Assembly: GCF_023700755.1 (NCBI RefSeq)
Contig: NZ_JAMKOJ010000005.1
Span: 124,001 to 188,000 of the forward strand
Direction: 5' to 3'
DNA from: Allorhizobium sonneratiae
GTDB taxonomy: Bacteria > Pseudomonadota > Alphaproteobacteria > Rhizobiales > Rhizobiaceae
DNA length: 64,000 nucleotides
Shown: positions 17,295 to 25,617 of the stretch, in pieces
Layout of the letters: every line of letters starts with the position of its first letter
Numbering within the stretch: the stretch's first letter is position 1
The notes under the pieces: model-generated
What the model saw: the letters and a program-made list of their open reading frames with translations, nothing else
Told to the model about the DNA's origin: nothing
The model's database searches: none
Translations under genes and position numbers: made by a program

Positions 17295-18584
17295 ATGAGC
17301 GATAATCGTTTCAAGGATCATCTGGGCCGTCCTCTTGTTGCCGTCACTGGTATGGGCGTGATCACGTCGCTTGGACAGGGGCTGGATGATAACTGGGCAA
17401 AGCTGACCGGCGGCGTTTCCGGCATTCACAAGATCACCCGTTTCCCGACGGAAGGACTCAACACCCGCATCAGCGGCACGGTGGATTTCATCGATGTGCC
17501 GGCGGTCAATGCCGTCGAGCGTTCCTATGCCATGGCGCGGGAAACCACGCTGGAGGCTCTGGCGCAGGCTGGCCTTAGCGGCGATTTCGGCGGTCCGCTG
17601 TTTCTGGCCGCTCCGCCGGTCGAGCCGGAATGGGAAGACCGCTTCCGTCTGGCCGAACGCGCGCCGAAGGAGAGCGAAGAGGGCCATGCCTATAAGCGCT
17701 TCCTCGCGGCGATGCGTGCCGAGGCCGATCCGGTCTTTCTCGAAGCCGTGCAGTTCGGCTCGATTTCCGAGCGTCTTTCCGACCGTTTCGGCACACGCGG
17801 CCTGCCGGTAACGCTGTCGACTGCCTGCGCTTCTGGTGCCACCGCCATCCAGCTCGGCGTCGAGGCCATTCGTCAGGGCCGCACCGACAGGGCGCTGACG
17901 GTCGCTACCGACGGGTCAGTTGGGGCCGAAGCGCTGATCCGCTTTGCCCTGTTGTCGGCGCTTTCCACCCAGAACGATCCGCCGGAAAAGGCCTCCAAGC
18001 CGTTCAGCAAGGATCGCGACGGCTTTGTCATTGCCGAAGGTTCGGCGACGCTGGTGCTGGAATCGCTGGAAGCAGCCATTGCCCGCGGCGCAAAAGTGCT
18101 TGGCATCATCAAGGGCTGCGGCGAAAAGGCCGACCATTTCCACCGCACCCGCTCCTCGCCAGATGGTGGACCGGCCATTGCGACGATCAGGGCCGCTCTC
18201 GAAGATGCTGGCATTGCCGAGGACGGCATCGGCTATATCAATGCACATGGCACGTCGACGCCGGAAAACGACAAGATGGAATATGGCGCCATGCTCTCCG
18301 TCTTCGGCGATCGGCTGAAGGATCAGATTCCGGTGTCGTCGAACAAGTCGATGATCGGCCATACACTGACGGCGGCAGGCGCGGTGGAGGCGGTCTTCTC
18401 GCTCCAGACCATGCTGACCGGCACGCTGCCGCCGACGATCAATTATACCAATCCCGATCCGGCCATTGTTCTCGACGTGGTGCCGAATGTAAAACGGGAT
18501 GCACAGGTGTCGGCGGTTCTGTCCAACAGTTTTGGTTTTGGTGGACAGAATGCCAGCCTGGTCATGACACGTGAGCCGGCCTGA
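17295..18584 (+). CDS. fabF1XL: Beta-ketoacyl-ACP synthase II of the VLCFA cluster
   Basis: A 429-residue condensing enzyme with a full active site: Cys178 in STACASGATA, the first histidine in INAHGTSTPEND, and the second in SMIGHTLTAAGAVE. It lengthens acyl-AcpXL by two carbons with malonyl-ACP. Residues about 100-145 form an insertion rich in charged residues compared with FabF. It is encoded next to its Cys-less paralog, with which it may pair. Confidence 0.94.
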   Translation: MSDNRFKDHLGRPLVAVTGMGVITSLGQGLDDNWAKLTGGVSGIHKITRFPTEGLNTRISGTVDFIDVPAVNAVERSYAMARETTLEALAQAGLSGDFGGPLFLAAPPVEPEWEDRFRLAERAPKESEEGHAYKRFLAAMRAEADPVFLEAVQFGSISERLSDRFGTRGLPVTLSTACASGATAIQLGVEAIRQGRTDRALTVATDGSVGAEALIRFALLSALSTQNDPPEKASKPFSKDRDGFVIAEGSATLVLESLEAAIARGAKVLGIIKGCGEKADHFHRTRSSPDGGPAIATIRAALEDAGIAEDGIGYINAHGTSTPENDKMEYGAMLSVFGDRLKDQIPVSSNKSMIGHTLTAAGAVEAVFSLQTMLTGTLPPTINYTNPDPAIVLDVVPNVKRDAQVSAVLSNSFGFGGQNASLVMTREPA

Positions 18585-18666
18585 TCGGAGCCGGGACAAA
18601 AAATAAGGCATGGCTGTTCATTGGCTTGCTGATGAATGGCTGTCTTGCATGAATAAAGGACTGACT

Positions 18667-19695
18667 ATGCGCGCCCTGCAGCTTTTGGATGACCGCAAGC
18701 TTGAAATCGTCGATGTGCCGGAACCGGAGGAGCCAGCGCCGGGTGAGGTGACGCTTCGGGTCAAGGCCGTGGCCTTGAACCACATCGATGTCTGGGGCTG
18801 GCGCGGCATGGCCTTTGCCAAGCGCAAAATGCCGCTGACCATTGGCGCGGAAGCCTCCGGCGTGGTCGAGGCGATCGGTCCGGGTGTTGCCAATGTGCTG
18901 CCGGGCCAACTTGTGTCGATCTATGGCGCGCGGGTCTGTGGCTTGTGCAAGCCCTGCCGCGAGGGACGTGACAATCTGTGCGAACATGTCGGCGGCGTGC
19001 ATGGCTTCCATCTGGACGGCTTTGCCCAGGAAAAGGTCAATATTCCGGCCCGACAACTGGTTCCGGCCCCGCCTGGCGTCGATGCCATCGGTGCGGCTCT
19101 GGCGCCGGTTACCTTTGGTACGGTTGAACATATGCTGTTTGACAATGCGAAGCTTGAGCCGGGCGAGACCATTCTCGTGCATGCGGGCGGTTCCGGCATC
19201 GGTTCGGCGGCCATCCAGCTTGCCAAGAAAATCGGCTGCACGGTCATCACCACTGTCGGCTCCGATGACAAGATCGAACCGGCCAAGGCGCTGGGCGCCG
19301 ATCACGTCATCAATTACCGCAAGGACCGCTTCGAAGGCGTTGTGCGCAAGCTGACGAAGAAAAAGGGCGTCGATGTGGTGTTTGAGCATGTCGGCAAGGA
19401 TACCTGGGCGGGGTCCATGCTCTGCATGAAGCGCGGCGGGCGTCTCGTCACCTGCGGCTCGACCTCCGGCGTTTCGACCGAAGTCAATCTGATGATGCTC
19501 TTCCAGCAGCAGTTGAAGCTGCTCGGCTCCTTCGGCTGCCGTATGGAAAACATGGCCAATGCCATGCAGAAAATGGCCCGTGGCATTGTCCATCCGGTGA
19601 TTGACACGCAGGTGACGCTGGACGATATCGAGCGTGCGCTTGAGCGTATGGAAGGCCGTCAGGTCTTCGGCAAGATCGTGCTCGTGATGGATTGA
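18667..19695 (+). CDS. adh2XL: Medium-chain dehydrogenase/reductase of the VLCFA cluster (catalytic zinc site absent)
   Basis: A 342-residue MDR-family oxidoreductase. The structural zinc lobe is intact (Cys91, 94, 97, 105), and the nucleotide-binding loop is HAGGSGIGSAAIQLA. The catalytic zinc ligands are not kept: the usual Cys is Asn38 (LNHIDV) and the usual GHE is GAE with Ala61. The N-x-x-D and G-x-EA pattern is that of quinone/enoyl reductases, so a role as enoyl-ACP reductase in VLCFA elongation is a good inference. AAAGGA precedes the ATG at 18667. Confidence 0.88.
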   Translation: MRALQLLDDRKLEIVDVPEPEEPAPGEVTLRVKAVALNHIDVWGWRGMAFAKRKMPLTIGAEASGVVEAIGPGVANVLPGQLVSIYGARVCGLCKPCREGRDNLCEHVGGVHGFHLDGFAQEKVNIPARQLVPAPPGVDAIGAALAPVTFGTVEHMLFDNAKLEPGETILVHAGGSGIGSAAIQLAKKIGCTVITTVGSDDKIEPAKALGADHVINYRKDRFEGVVRKLTKKKGVDVVFEHVGKDTWAGSMLCMKRGGRLVTCGSTSGVSTEVNLMMLFQQQLKLLGSFGCRMENMANAMQKMARGIVHPVIDTQVTLDDIERALERMEGRQVFGKIVLVMD

Positions 19696-19699
19696 GCCG

Positions 19700-20632
19700 G
19701 TGGTTCGGCGCATTGTCACCAAGCTCGTTCTGGCTGGCCGGAATTTTCCGCAATGGCTGGTGGCGAGGCTGCTGTTTCTGCTGTTGATGTTGCTGAAACT
19801 TCTGCCGGCGGATGCGGCGATCAATTTCACCGATCGGATGGTGCGTCTGATCGGGCCGAAGCTGTCGCGGCATCGGTTGATGCTGACCAATCTCACCAAC
19901 GCCTTTCCTGAAAAAAGCGCCGAGGAGATCGAAACCATCGCCATCAATGCCTGGGGCCATATGGGCCGTCAGATGGCGGAATATGTGTTTCTTGACGAAT
20001 TGTTCGACTTTGATCCGGCCCGTCCAGGCGAGGGCCGCGTCGAGGTGTCCGGCATTCCGGTCTTTACCGATCTTCTGGAAAATCGCCGTCCCTTCATCGT
20101 CTTTACCGGCCATACCGGCAATTTTGAAATGCTGCCTGTGGCAGGAGCGGCTTACGGCCTTTACGTCACGGTGCTGTTTCGCCCGCCCAACAATCCCTAT
20201 ATCGCCGATATGGTGTTCAATTTCCGCAAGGAAAGGATGGGTAAGCTCGTGCCCTCCCATGCCGGTTCGTCTTTTCATCTGGCGCGCCAGCTCGAAGCGG
20301 GTGAGGGCGTTGGCGTGCTGGTTGACCAGAAGTTCAAGAAAGGCCAGCCAACGCAGTTTTTCGGGCGTGATGTGCGCACCAATCCGCTGCTGGCCAAGCT
20401 GGTGCGGCAATTCAATTGCGATGTCTATCCGGCGCGCTGCATCCGGCTTCCTGGCAATCGCTACCGGCTGGAGATCGAGCCGAAAATTTCGCTGCCGCAT
20501 GATGCGGCTGGCCGCCTCGACGTGCAGGCGACAGCGCAGCTTCTCAATGACAAGGTGGAAAGCTGGGTGCGGGAATATCCGGAGCAGTGGCTCTGGTACC
20601 ATGACCGCTGGAACATCAAGGACAGTCTCTGA
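19700..20632 (+). CDS. lpxXL: Lipid A long-chain acyltransferase LpxXL
   Basis: A 310-residue LpxL/HtrB-type acyltransferase. The catalytic H-x4-E is in FTGHTGNFEMLP, and the family C-terminus EYPEQWLWYHDRWN is present. One N-terminal membrane helix (residues 18-38) anchors it. Clustered with acpXL, it is the enzyme that moves the 27-hydroxy-C28 chain from AcpXL to lipid A. It starts with GTG four bases after the preceding stop, so it is co-translated. Confidence 0.95.
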   Translation: MVRRIVTKLVLAGRNFPQWLVARLLFLLLMLLKLLPADAAINFTDRMVRLIGPKLSRHRLMLTNLTNAFPEKSAEEIETIAINAWGHMGRQMAEYVFLDELFDFDPARPGEGRVEVSGIPVFTDLLENRRPFIVFTGHTGNFEMLPVAGAAYGLYVTVLFRPPNNPYIADMVFNFRKERMGKLVPSHAGSSFHLARQLEAGEGVGVLVDQKFKKGQPTQFFGRDVRTNPLLAKLVRQFNCDVYPARCIRLPGNRYRLEIEPKISLPHDAAGRLDVQATAQLLNDKVESWVREYPEQWLWYHDRWNIKDSL

Positions 20633-20764
20633 ACTGTCTTGCGGGGTGATCCAATAAAATCTATTTAATTCATTGGTTTATCTGCAATATTTGAAGTGTT
20701 TTGCTGCACGATTCCTGAGATCGGGTGAGATTGAAGGTGAAAATGATTCAGCAGATTAAAACTG

Positions 20765-21778
20765 TTACAGCGAGTTTTGTGCGCCATATTTGGCGAACGG
20801 CGCTGTCATATCTTTTGCACTTGATTGAACGCTGGATGCAAACATATGTTTTGCGTCACCAGTGTCTGCGATGGCATTGCGGTTGATGCCAAGCTGATTG
20901 CAGGACGCGACAAAAGCGGTGTTGATCAGTTCAAGCTTTGCCGCCTGCCACTCTATTGTGCTCTTTACGAACTGTGGTGACAGCCACAGGTCACCGCGTC
21001 GACGGCTCTGCTCCCACCCAAGCAGGCCCTCATTTTCCGAGATTTTGAAGATCCGCTTTAGCGTGGTGGTCGATACCAGATACTTGCTGCTCAGCATGCC
21101 CAGAGACACCGGCCCGAGAGTGTAGCGATCGTTTATCAGCCTTTGCGGAAGGCGATGAAATAAATCGTGCAGGATCATAATTCCCATGTCGGAGGAGAGG
21201 AAAGAATTGATGCTGTCGGGTGGCTTATTCCAGAGGGGATCTTCAAACAGCAGTTTTGTCAGCGCCGACTGTGAATGGACGAACAGCGCATCACATCCCT
21301 GGAACTGACGGCACCGATGTCCTCTATCCAGTTTGTCCAGAAAGTGCAGATGCCCGAGAAACCAGTTGACCATTGCCGTTCGGCTGACATCCGTCAGGAT
21401 CAGAACCCGCAGCCGCCTGTCGGTGACACCGTCAGCCTCCTGCAGTAGTTTATAAGCAACCAGTTCAGCCAGATAGGATGTGGCGGTATTGCGACTGGCT
21501 GTGCCCGTCCTTGACATGATTTCTGCATATCTTGCTGCCGTCAGGCCGGAGAGAGGCTCCGTATGTTGCCGCTGAAGCGCCAGACTATACAAGGCTTGCG
21601 TCATAAGCGTCTTTCGCAGCGATGACTGCAAACGAGACAGTCTGGGCGATTTTGTATGCAGGTCGATAAAATATCCGGACAGGCAACGTTGGACAGAGAC
21701 AAATAGGGGATGTGCGGCAATGTCATAACGGCTAAGTTTCCCACAAGACGGATGAATGGGAAAAGAATGATCGAACAT
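20765..21778 (-). CDS. Unrecognised protein with two winged-helix-like segments
   Basis: A 337-residue, soluble-looking protein. Residues about 75-135 (AARYAEIMSRTGTASRNTAT, then a basic DRRLRVLILTD) read like a MarR-type winged helix. A second such segment is near residues 230-285 (SKYLVSTTTLKRIFKISENE then WLSPQFV). This suggests a DNA-binding regulator, but no family is named with certainty. The gene is less GC-rich than its neighbours and lies beside an AT-rich gap with no obvious operon partner, which may mean lateral gain. No strong ribosome site is adjacent to the ATG. Confidence 0.6.
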   Translation of the reverse strand: MFDHSFPIHPSCGKLSRYDIAAHPLFVSVQRCLSGYFIDLHTKSPRLSRLQSSLRKTLMTQALYSLALQRQHTEPLSGLTAARYAEIMSRTGTASRNTATSYLAELVAYKLLQEADGVTDRRLRVLILTDVSRTAMVNWFLGHLHFLDKLDRGHRCRQFQGCDALFVHSQSALTKLLFEDPLWNKPPDSINSFLSSDMGIMILHDLFHRLPQRLINDRYTLGPVSLGMLSSKYLVSTTTLKRIFKISENEGLLGWEQSRRRGDLWLSPQFVKSTIEWQAAKLELINTAFVASCNQLGINRNAIADTGDAKHMFASSVQSSAKDMTAPFAKYGAQNSL

Positions 21779-22585
21779 GCCCCTGTCATTCCTTTTATGC
21801 TCACAGGATAGGACGACGAAACTTATCGTCTGGTTCGGCTTCCTTTTGTCTTTTGCATCGGCTTTGCGAAAAGCTGCCCTACATTGGCGACCGCTGTGCC
21901 GTTTGCATCATCACGGATGAAACCGCAGAAAATCCTTTCCATCCTTTTGGCTTTGTCTAATCCAGACATGTTTTTTAAAAGCGGATATCAACTGAAATCG
22001 TCATTCCGCGCATGACTTAACGGAAATGTTTCGTATTCAATCCTTGCTTGCATTTCACTTTACGAATTTTATTGGTGGGGTCAATATGGAGATTTATATC
22101 CCTTCAAAAATTTACAGTTATGTTTTTTTGTTCGATTTTGTATATCTATGGCAATGTTGATGATCATTTTGTTGTCGTTTCAATTTTCAAAATCGGACCA
22201 CTTTCGGCTGTTTGTAGCCCAAAAATTTATTATAATGATGCCTGGAAGAAAGAGAGGCAATTTTAAAATGATCTGTATTTAATTTAAATATTTTTTTAAA
22301 AATATATATTTTCTCTGGTATGCTAAAATTTGTCTCTTTTTGTCGAAACTGCATTCATTTAAGATGCACAACTATCGCGATATATTGTGTGCTGCTGATG
22401 AAATTCAGTTATGATTTTGCAGCCGATATTCTTCTGTCGTTCCGACAGGATGAGAATACAGGCTTTATCAATCCGTTCCGGTGGTGAGTTCAGAGAGTGG
22501 GCGGTAAAGGCATGTATCGCTTCCTTGTCCTCCATGAACGATCGGGTTCAGGGGGCAAAAAGAAGAGATAAAAAGAAACGGAGGA
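21779..22585. other. AT-rich gene-free region
   Basis: This 807-base stretch holds no gene I can support. From about 22020 to 22420 it is markedly AT-rich, with long A/T runs near 22270-22320, unlike the roughly 58% GC around it. A 72-codon plus-strand frame at 22048-22266 has hydrophobic but low-quality composition and no ribosome site. The stretch probably carries the promoter of the minus-strand gene ending at 20765, and may be a lateral-transfer scar or a site for silencing proteins. Confidence 0.5.
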
Positions 22586-22990
22586 TCAGTCGAGAAATGG
22601 CAAGATCGTTTTGGTGAAAACGGAAAGTGGTTCAGGCAGATCCTTAAGATCGAACCACCCGAAATCGGAGAGCTTGTCCGGTTCGGTGAGTCGTGCTTCG
22701 CCACTGAAATCATGGCAGACATACAGCAGGGAAACCCAATGCTGTTGATCGGCTTCAACGATCTGTTCGGTTACGCCGACAAAAGTCAGAGAGTTGATCG
22801 TTAACCCGGATTCCTCTTCTGCTTCACGTCTCGCTGCATCGATGGACGGTTCCATCACATCGACCTTGCCGCCGACAATATTCCAGAAATCAATTTCCGG
22901 CGGCTTTTTCCGTTTGTAGAGCAGTAGTTTTCCGTCTCGGACAATGGCCAGGCCAACGCCGACACCTGGAAAATCTACGCCAGGTCGCAT
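22586..22990 (-). CDS. Nudix hydrolase
   Basis: A 134-residue Nudix protein. The full box G-x5-E-x7-RE-x2-EE-x-G is present as GKVDVMEPSIDAARREAEEE followed by SGL. It hydrolyses a nucleoside diphosphate linked to some group X; the exact substrate cannot be told. It starts eight bases after the stop of the DEAD-box helicase gene, so the two are probably co-transcribed, which fits RNA or nucleotide clean-up, but that is inference. Confidence 0.9.
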   Translation of the reverse strand: MRPGVDFPGVGVGLAIVRDGKLLLYKRKKPPEIDFWNIVGGKVDVMEPSIDAARREAEEESGLTINSLTFVGVTEQIVEADQQHWVSLLYVCHDFSGEARLTEPDKLSDFGWFDLKDLPEPLSVFTKTILPFLD

Positions 22991-22997
22991 GAGCGTA

Positions 22998-24509
22998 TCA
23001 GCCCTTGGAATTGACGGTGATCAGCATAAAAGCGGGTATATCATCGCCAAAGCCGACGGGCGTGGGGCCATCGTCATAGTCATGGTAACGGTTGCGGCGG
23101 CGCTGATTGTCGTCATTGGCAGGGTTGGGGGCAGTGTTGTGGCGCTGGTCCCGATTGTTGTTCTGTGTCCGCTTGTCGGACCTGCGGTCTTGCTTCACCT
23201 GCTCCATCCTGTCTGCCGTTTCCTCGGTCGTATTCTGCCCGTTGCGCGTGTCAGTCTTATGACTTGCGTTCTTGTTGCGCCCGCGGTCCTTGCCGCGCCC
23301 GCGCCGCTCTTCCCTGTCGTTTTCTGTTGGCGCCGGGAGAGTGGAAAGGTCGCCATTCAGCCATTCGATCTTTTGTCCGATCAGCTTTTCAATGGCATCG
23401 AGGAATTTGGTGTCGTGACGGGTCACGATCGAGAAGGCGCTGCCGGAGCGCCCTGCGCGACCCGTACGGCCAATGCGGTGGACATAATCCTCCGCATGGA
23501 TGGGAAGATCGAAATTGAACACATGGCTGACATCGGGAATGTCGAGACCACGGGCCGCAACATCCGATGCGACCAGCAGCGTGATGTTGTTGTCCTTGAA
23601 ATTGGCCAGCATGGTCGTGCGCGAGCGCTGATCCATGTCACCATGCAGTGCGCCAACGGAAAAGCCGTGACGGTCCAGCGAACGGAACAGCTCTGCCACA
23701 TCCTTCTTGCGATTGCAGAAGATAATGGCGTTCTTCAGATCGGTCTGCTCTTTGATGAGGTCGCGAAGAACGGCGCGCTTGTCCCAGTCCTTGCTGTTGG
23801 ATGCAACAAGCCGCTGTGTCACCGTCTTGGCGGTGGAAGACGGTGGCGCGACTTCGATGCGCTCCGGATTTTGCAGGAAGCGGTCAGCCAGCTTCTGGAT
23901 TTCCGGCGGCATGGTAGCCGAGAAGAACAGCGTCTGTCTGGTAAAGGGAATGAGCTTGGCAATGCGCTCGATATCGGGAATGAAGCCCATATCCAGCATG
24001 CGGTCGGCTTCATCGATCACGAGAATTTCAACGCCGGTCATCAGCAGTTTGCCGCGTTCGCAATGGTCGAGCAGGCGACCGGGTGTGCAGATCAGCACGT
24101 CGGCGCCGCGTTCCAGCTTGCGATCCTGCTCGTCAAACGACACGCCGCCGATCAAGAGAGCAATGTTCAGCTTGTGATTCTTGCCGTATTTCTCGAAATT
24201 CTCGGCCACCTGCGCTGCCAGTTCTCGCGTCGGCTCCAGAATGAGCGTGCGCGGCATGCGTGCCCGCGCTCGGCCCTTTTCCAGCAGCGTCAGCATCGGC
24301 AGCACGAAAGATGCCGTCTTGCCGGTGCCTGTCTGGGCTATGCCGCAGATGTCGCGGCGCATCAGCGCTGGGGGAATGGCACCTGCCTGGATCGGCGTCG
24401 GTGTGGTGTATCCGGCGTCGGTAACAGCAGAAAGAACTTTTTGGCTCAGGCCAAGATCGGCAAATGTGGTCAAAGGGAAAAGATGTCCATATTGTTCGGG
24501 CGAACACAC
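22998..24509 (-). CDS. rhlE: DEAD-box RNA helicase (RhlE type)
   Basis: A 503-residue ATP-dependent RNA helicase. All core motifs are visible: Q motif with PTPIQ, motif I AQTGTGKT, Ib TPGR, II DEAD, III SAT, V ARGLDIPDV and VI HRIGRTGR. The C-terminal 130 residues are low-complexity, very rich in Arg, Asn, Asp and Gln, typical of RNA-binding tails. The start is uncertain: GTG at 24509 gives MCSPEQ, while TTG at 24473 gives the family-like MTTFADLGL. Upstream gene of the Nudix hydrolase. Confidence 0.92.
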   Translation of the reverse strand: MCSPEQYGHLFPLTTFADLGLSQKVLSAVTDAGYTTPTPIQAGAIPPALMRRDICGIAQTGTGKTASFVLPMLTLLEKGRARARMPRTLILEPTRELAAQVAENFEKYGKNHKLNIALLIGGVSFDEQDRKLERGADVLICTPGRLLDHCERGKLLMTGVEILVIDEADRMLDMGFIPDIERIAKLIPFTRQTLFFSATMPPEIQKLADRFLQNPERIEVAPPSSTAKTVTQRLVASNSKDWDKRAVLRDLIKEQTDLKNAIIFCNRKKDVAELFRSLDRHGFSVGALHGDMDQRSRTTMLANFKDNNITLLVASDVAARGLDIPDVSHVFNFDLPIHAEDYVHRIGRTGRAGRSGSAFSIVTRHDTKFLDAIEKLIGQKIEWLNGDLSTLPAPTENDREERRGRGKDRGRNKNASHKTDTRNGQNTTEETADRMEQVKQDRRSDKRTQNNNRDQRHNTAPNPANDDNQRRRNRYHDYDDGPTPVGFGDDIPAFMLITVNSKG

Positions 24510-24724
24510 GTGATAAAGCCAAATTGGCTATTCGCTAGCGCGCAATAGGCCCAAACTGCCTCAAAGTCAATAAATGCAGAGCGAACTGCCTTGTAATTGT
24601 CAATAAACTCTGAATTTTACAGAAGCCTGTTGCGCAAAGGCAAATTTTTTCACAGGTCCTGCAAGATTTCTGACATAAATCAGCCAGCGTCATCAGTTCT
24701 GATCTTTGACGCTGGCCGTCATGG

Positions 24725-25402
24725 TTAGCGCAGGCGCTTGGCTGCCGGTTCCGGCACCAGGTCGCCGTCGAGCCTGCGGTCGAGATAGTCTTCGCATTCG
24801 GCCAGCAGCGTATCCACCTGATTGGTGAAGAAGTGATTGGCGCCCGGAACGGTTTTCTGGGTGATCAGAATGCCTTTCTGGGTTTTCAGCTTGTCCACCA
24901 GACCCTGAACATCGCGCGAGGGGGCAACCTTGTCGGAATCCCCGTGAATGATAAGGCCGGATGAGGGGCAGGGCGCCAGGAAGGAAAAGTCATAGGTGTT
25001 CGGTTGCGGTGCAATCGACATGAAGCCTTCGATTTCCGGACGGCGCATCAGAAGCTGCATGCCGATCCAGGCTCCGAAAGAATAGCCGGCAACCCAGCAG
25101 CTTTTCGAATCGGGGTGCAGGCTCTGCACCCAGTCGAGTGCCGATGCCGCATCGGACAATTCACCTGCGCCATGGTCGAACTCGCCCTGACTACGACCGA
25201 TGCCACGGAAATTGAACCGCAGCGTGGTAAAGCCGCGCTTCTGGAACATGTAGAACAACTGATAGACGATCTGGTTGTTCATCGTTCCGCCGAATTGCGG
25301 ATGCGGATGCAGGATGATGGCGATCGGCGCACTCTTTTCCTTCGAGGGTTGATAACGGCCCTCGATGCGGCCTGCTGGTCCGTTGAAAATGACTTCGGGC
25401 AT
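24725..25402 (-). CDS. Alpha/beta hydrolase (COG2945 type)
   Basis: A 225-residue alpha/beta hydrolase. The nucleophile serine is in AGYSFGAWIG, the acid in IHGDSDKVAP, and the histidine in PGANHFF. HPHPQFGGTMNN near the N-terminus is typical of this small family. The start at 25402 has GGAG five bases upstream; the frame is open far upstream but overlaps the divergent cysteine desulfurase gene. No signal peptide. Substrate unknown; the conserved place next to suf genes does not by itself define a role. Confidence 0.85.
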   Translation of the reverse strand: MPEVIFNGPAGRIEGRYQPSKEKSAPIAIILHPHPQFGGTMNNQIVYQLFYMFQKRGFTTLRFNFRGIGRSQGEFDHGAGELSDAASALDWVQSLHPDSKSCWVAGYSFGAWIGMQLLMRRPEIEGFMSIAPQPNTYDFSFLAPCPSSGLIIHGDSDKVAPSRDVQGLVDKLKTQKGILITQKTVPGANHFFTNQVDTLLAECEDYLDRRLDGDLVPEPAAKRLR

Positions 25403-25482
25403 GTAGTCTCCGGTCTTGCTGTCTTTTTTAATGTCCGAACCCGTCCTGGCCCATGAGATGACTTGACGGGAGCAGTCAGCTT

Positions 25483-25512
25483 TTCTAAAACGCAGTTTAG
25501 AACCATTACAAA
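25483..25512. promoter_or_regulatory. Candidate iron-response (Irr/ICE-like) operator before suf
   Basis: TTCTAAA at 25483-25489 and TTTAGAA at 25496-25502 form a perfect 7-bp inverted repeat with a 6-base spacer. The second half-site continues as TTTAGAACCATTACAAA, which matches the ICE pattern TTTAGAA-N3-TTCTAAA with two mismatches. It lies about 105-135 bases before the first suf-operon gene. Irr control of suf operons is known in rhizobia; the call here is by motif only. Confidence 0.5.
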
Positions 25513-25617
25513 AATTATGGTCAATCCACGTCGTTGGATTGTCATAGTGCAGTCGCCGCCGAAATTTCAAGGAAAATGCATCCTGATTGGAAGATGAGGC
25601 GAGGAAGCTGAAGAAAT

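Noticed and set aside
22048-22266. 72-codon plus-strand frame in the AT-rich gap
   Set aside because: No ribosome site, no recognisable family, composition explained by local AT richness.
25464-25478. TGA-N9-TCA match to a RirA iron-responsive box before the suf operon
   Set aside because: The six defining bases match, but the core is GC-rich, unlike known boxes; too little information to call.
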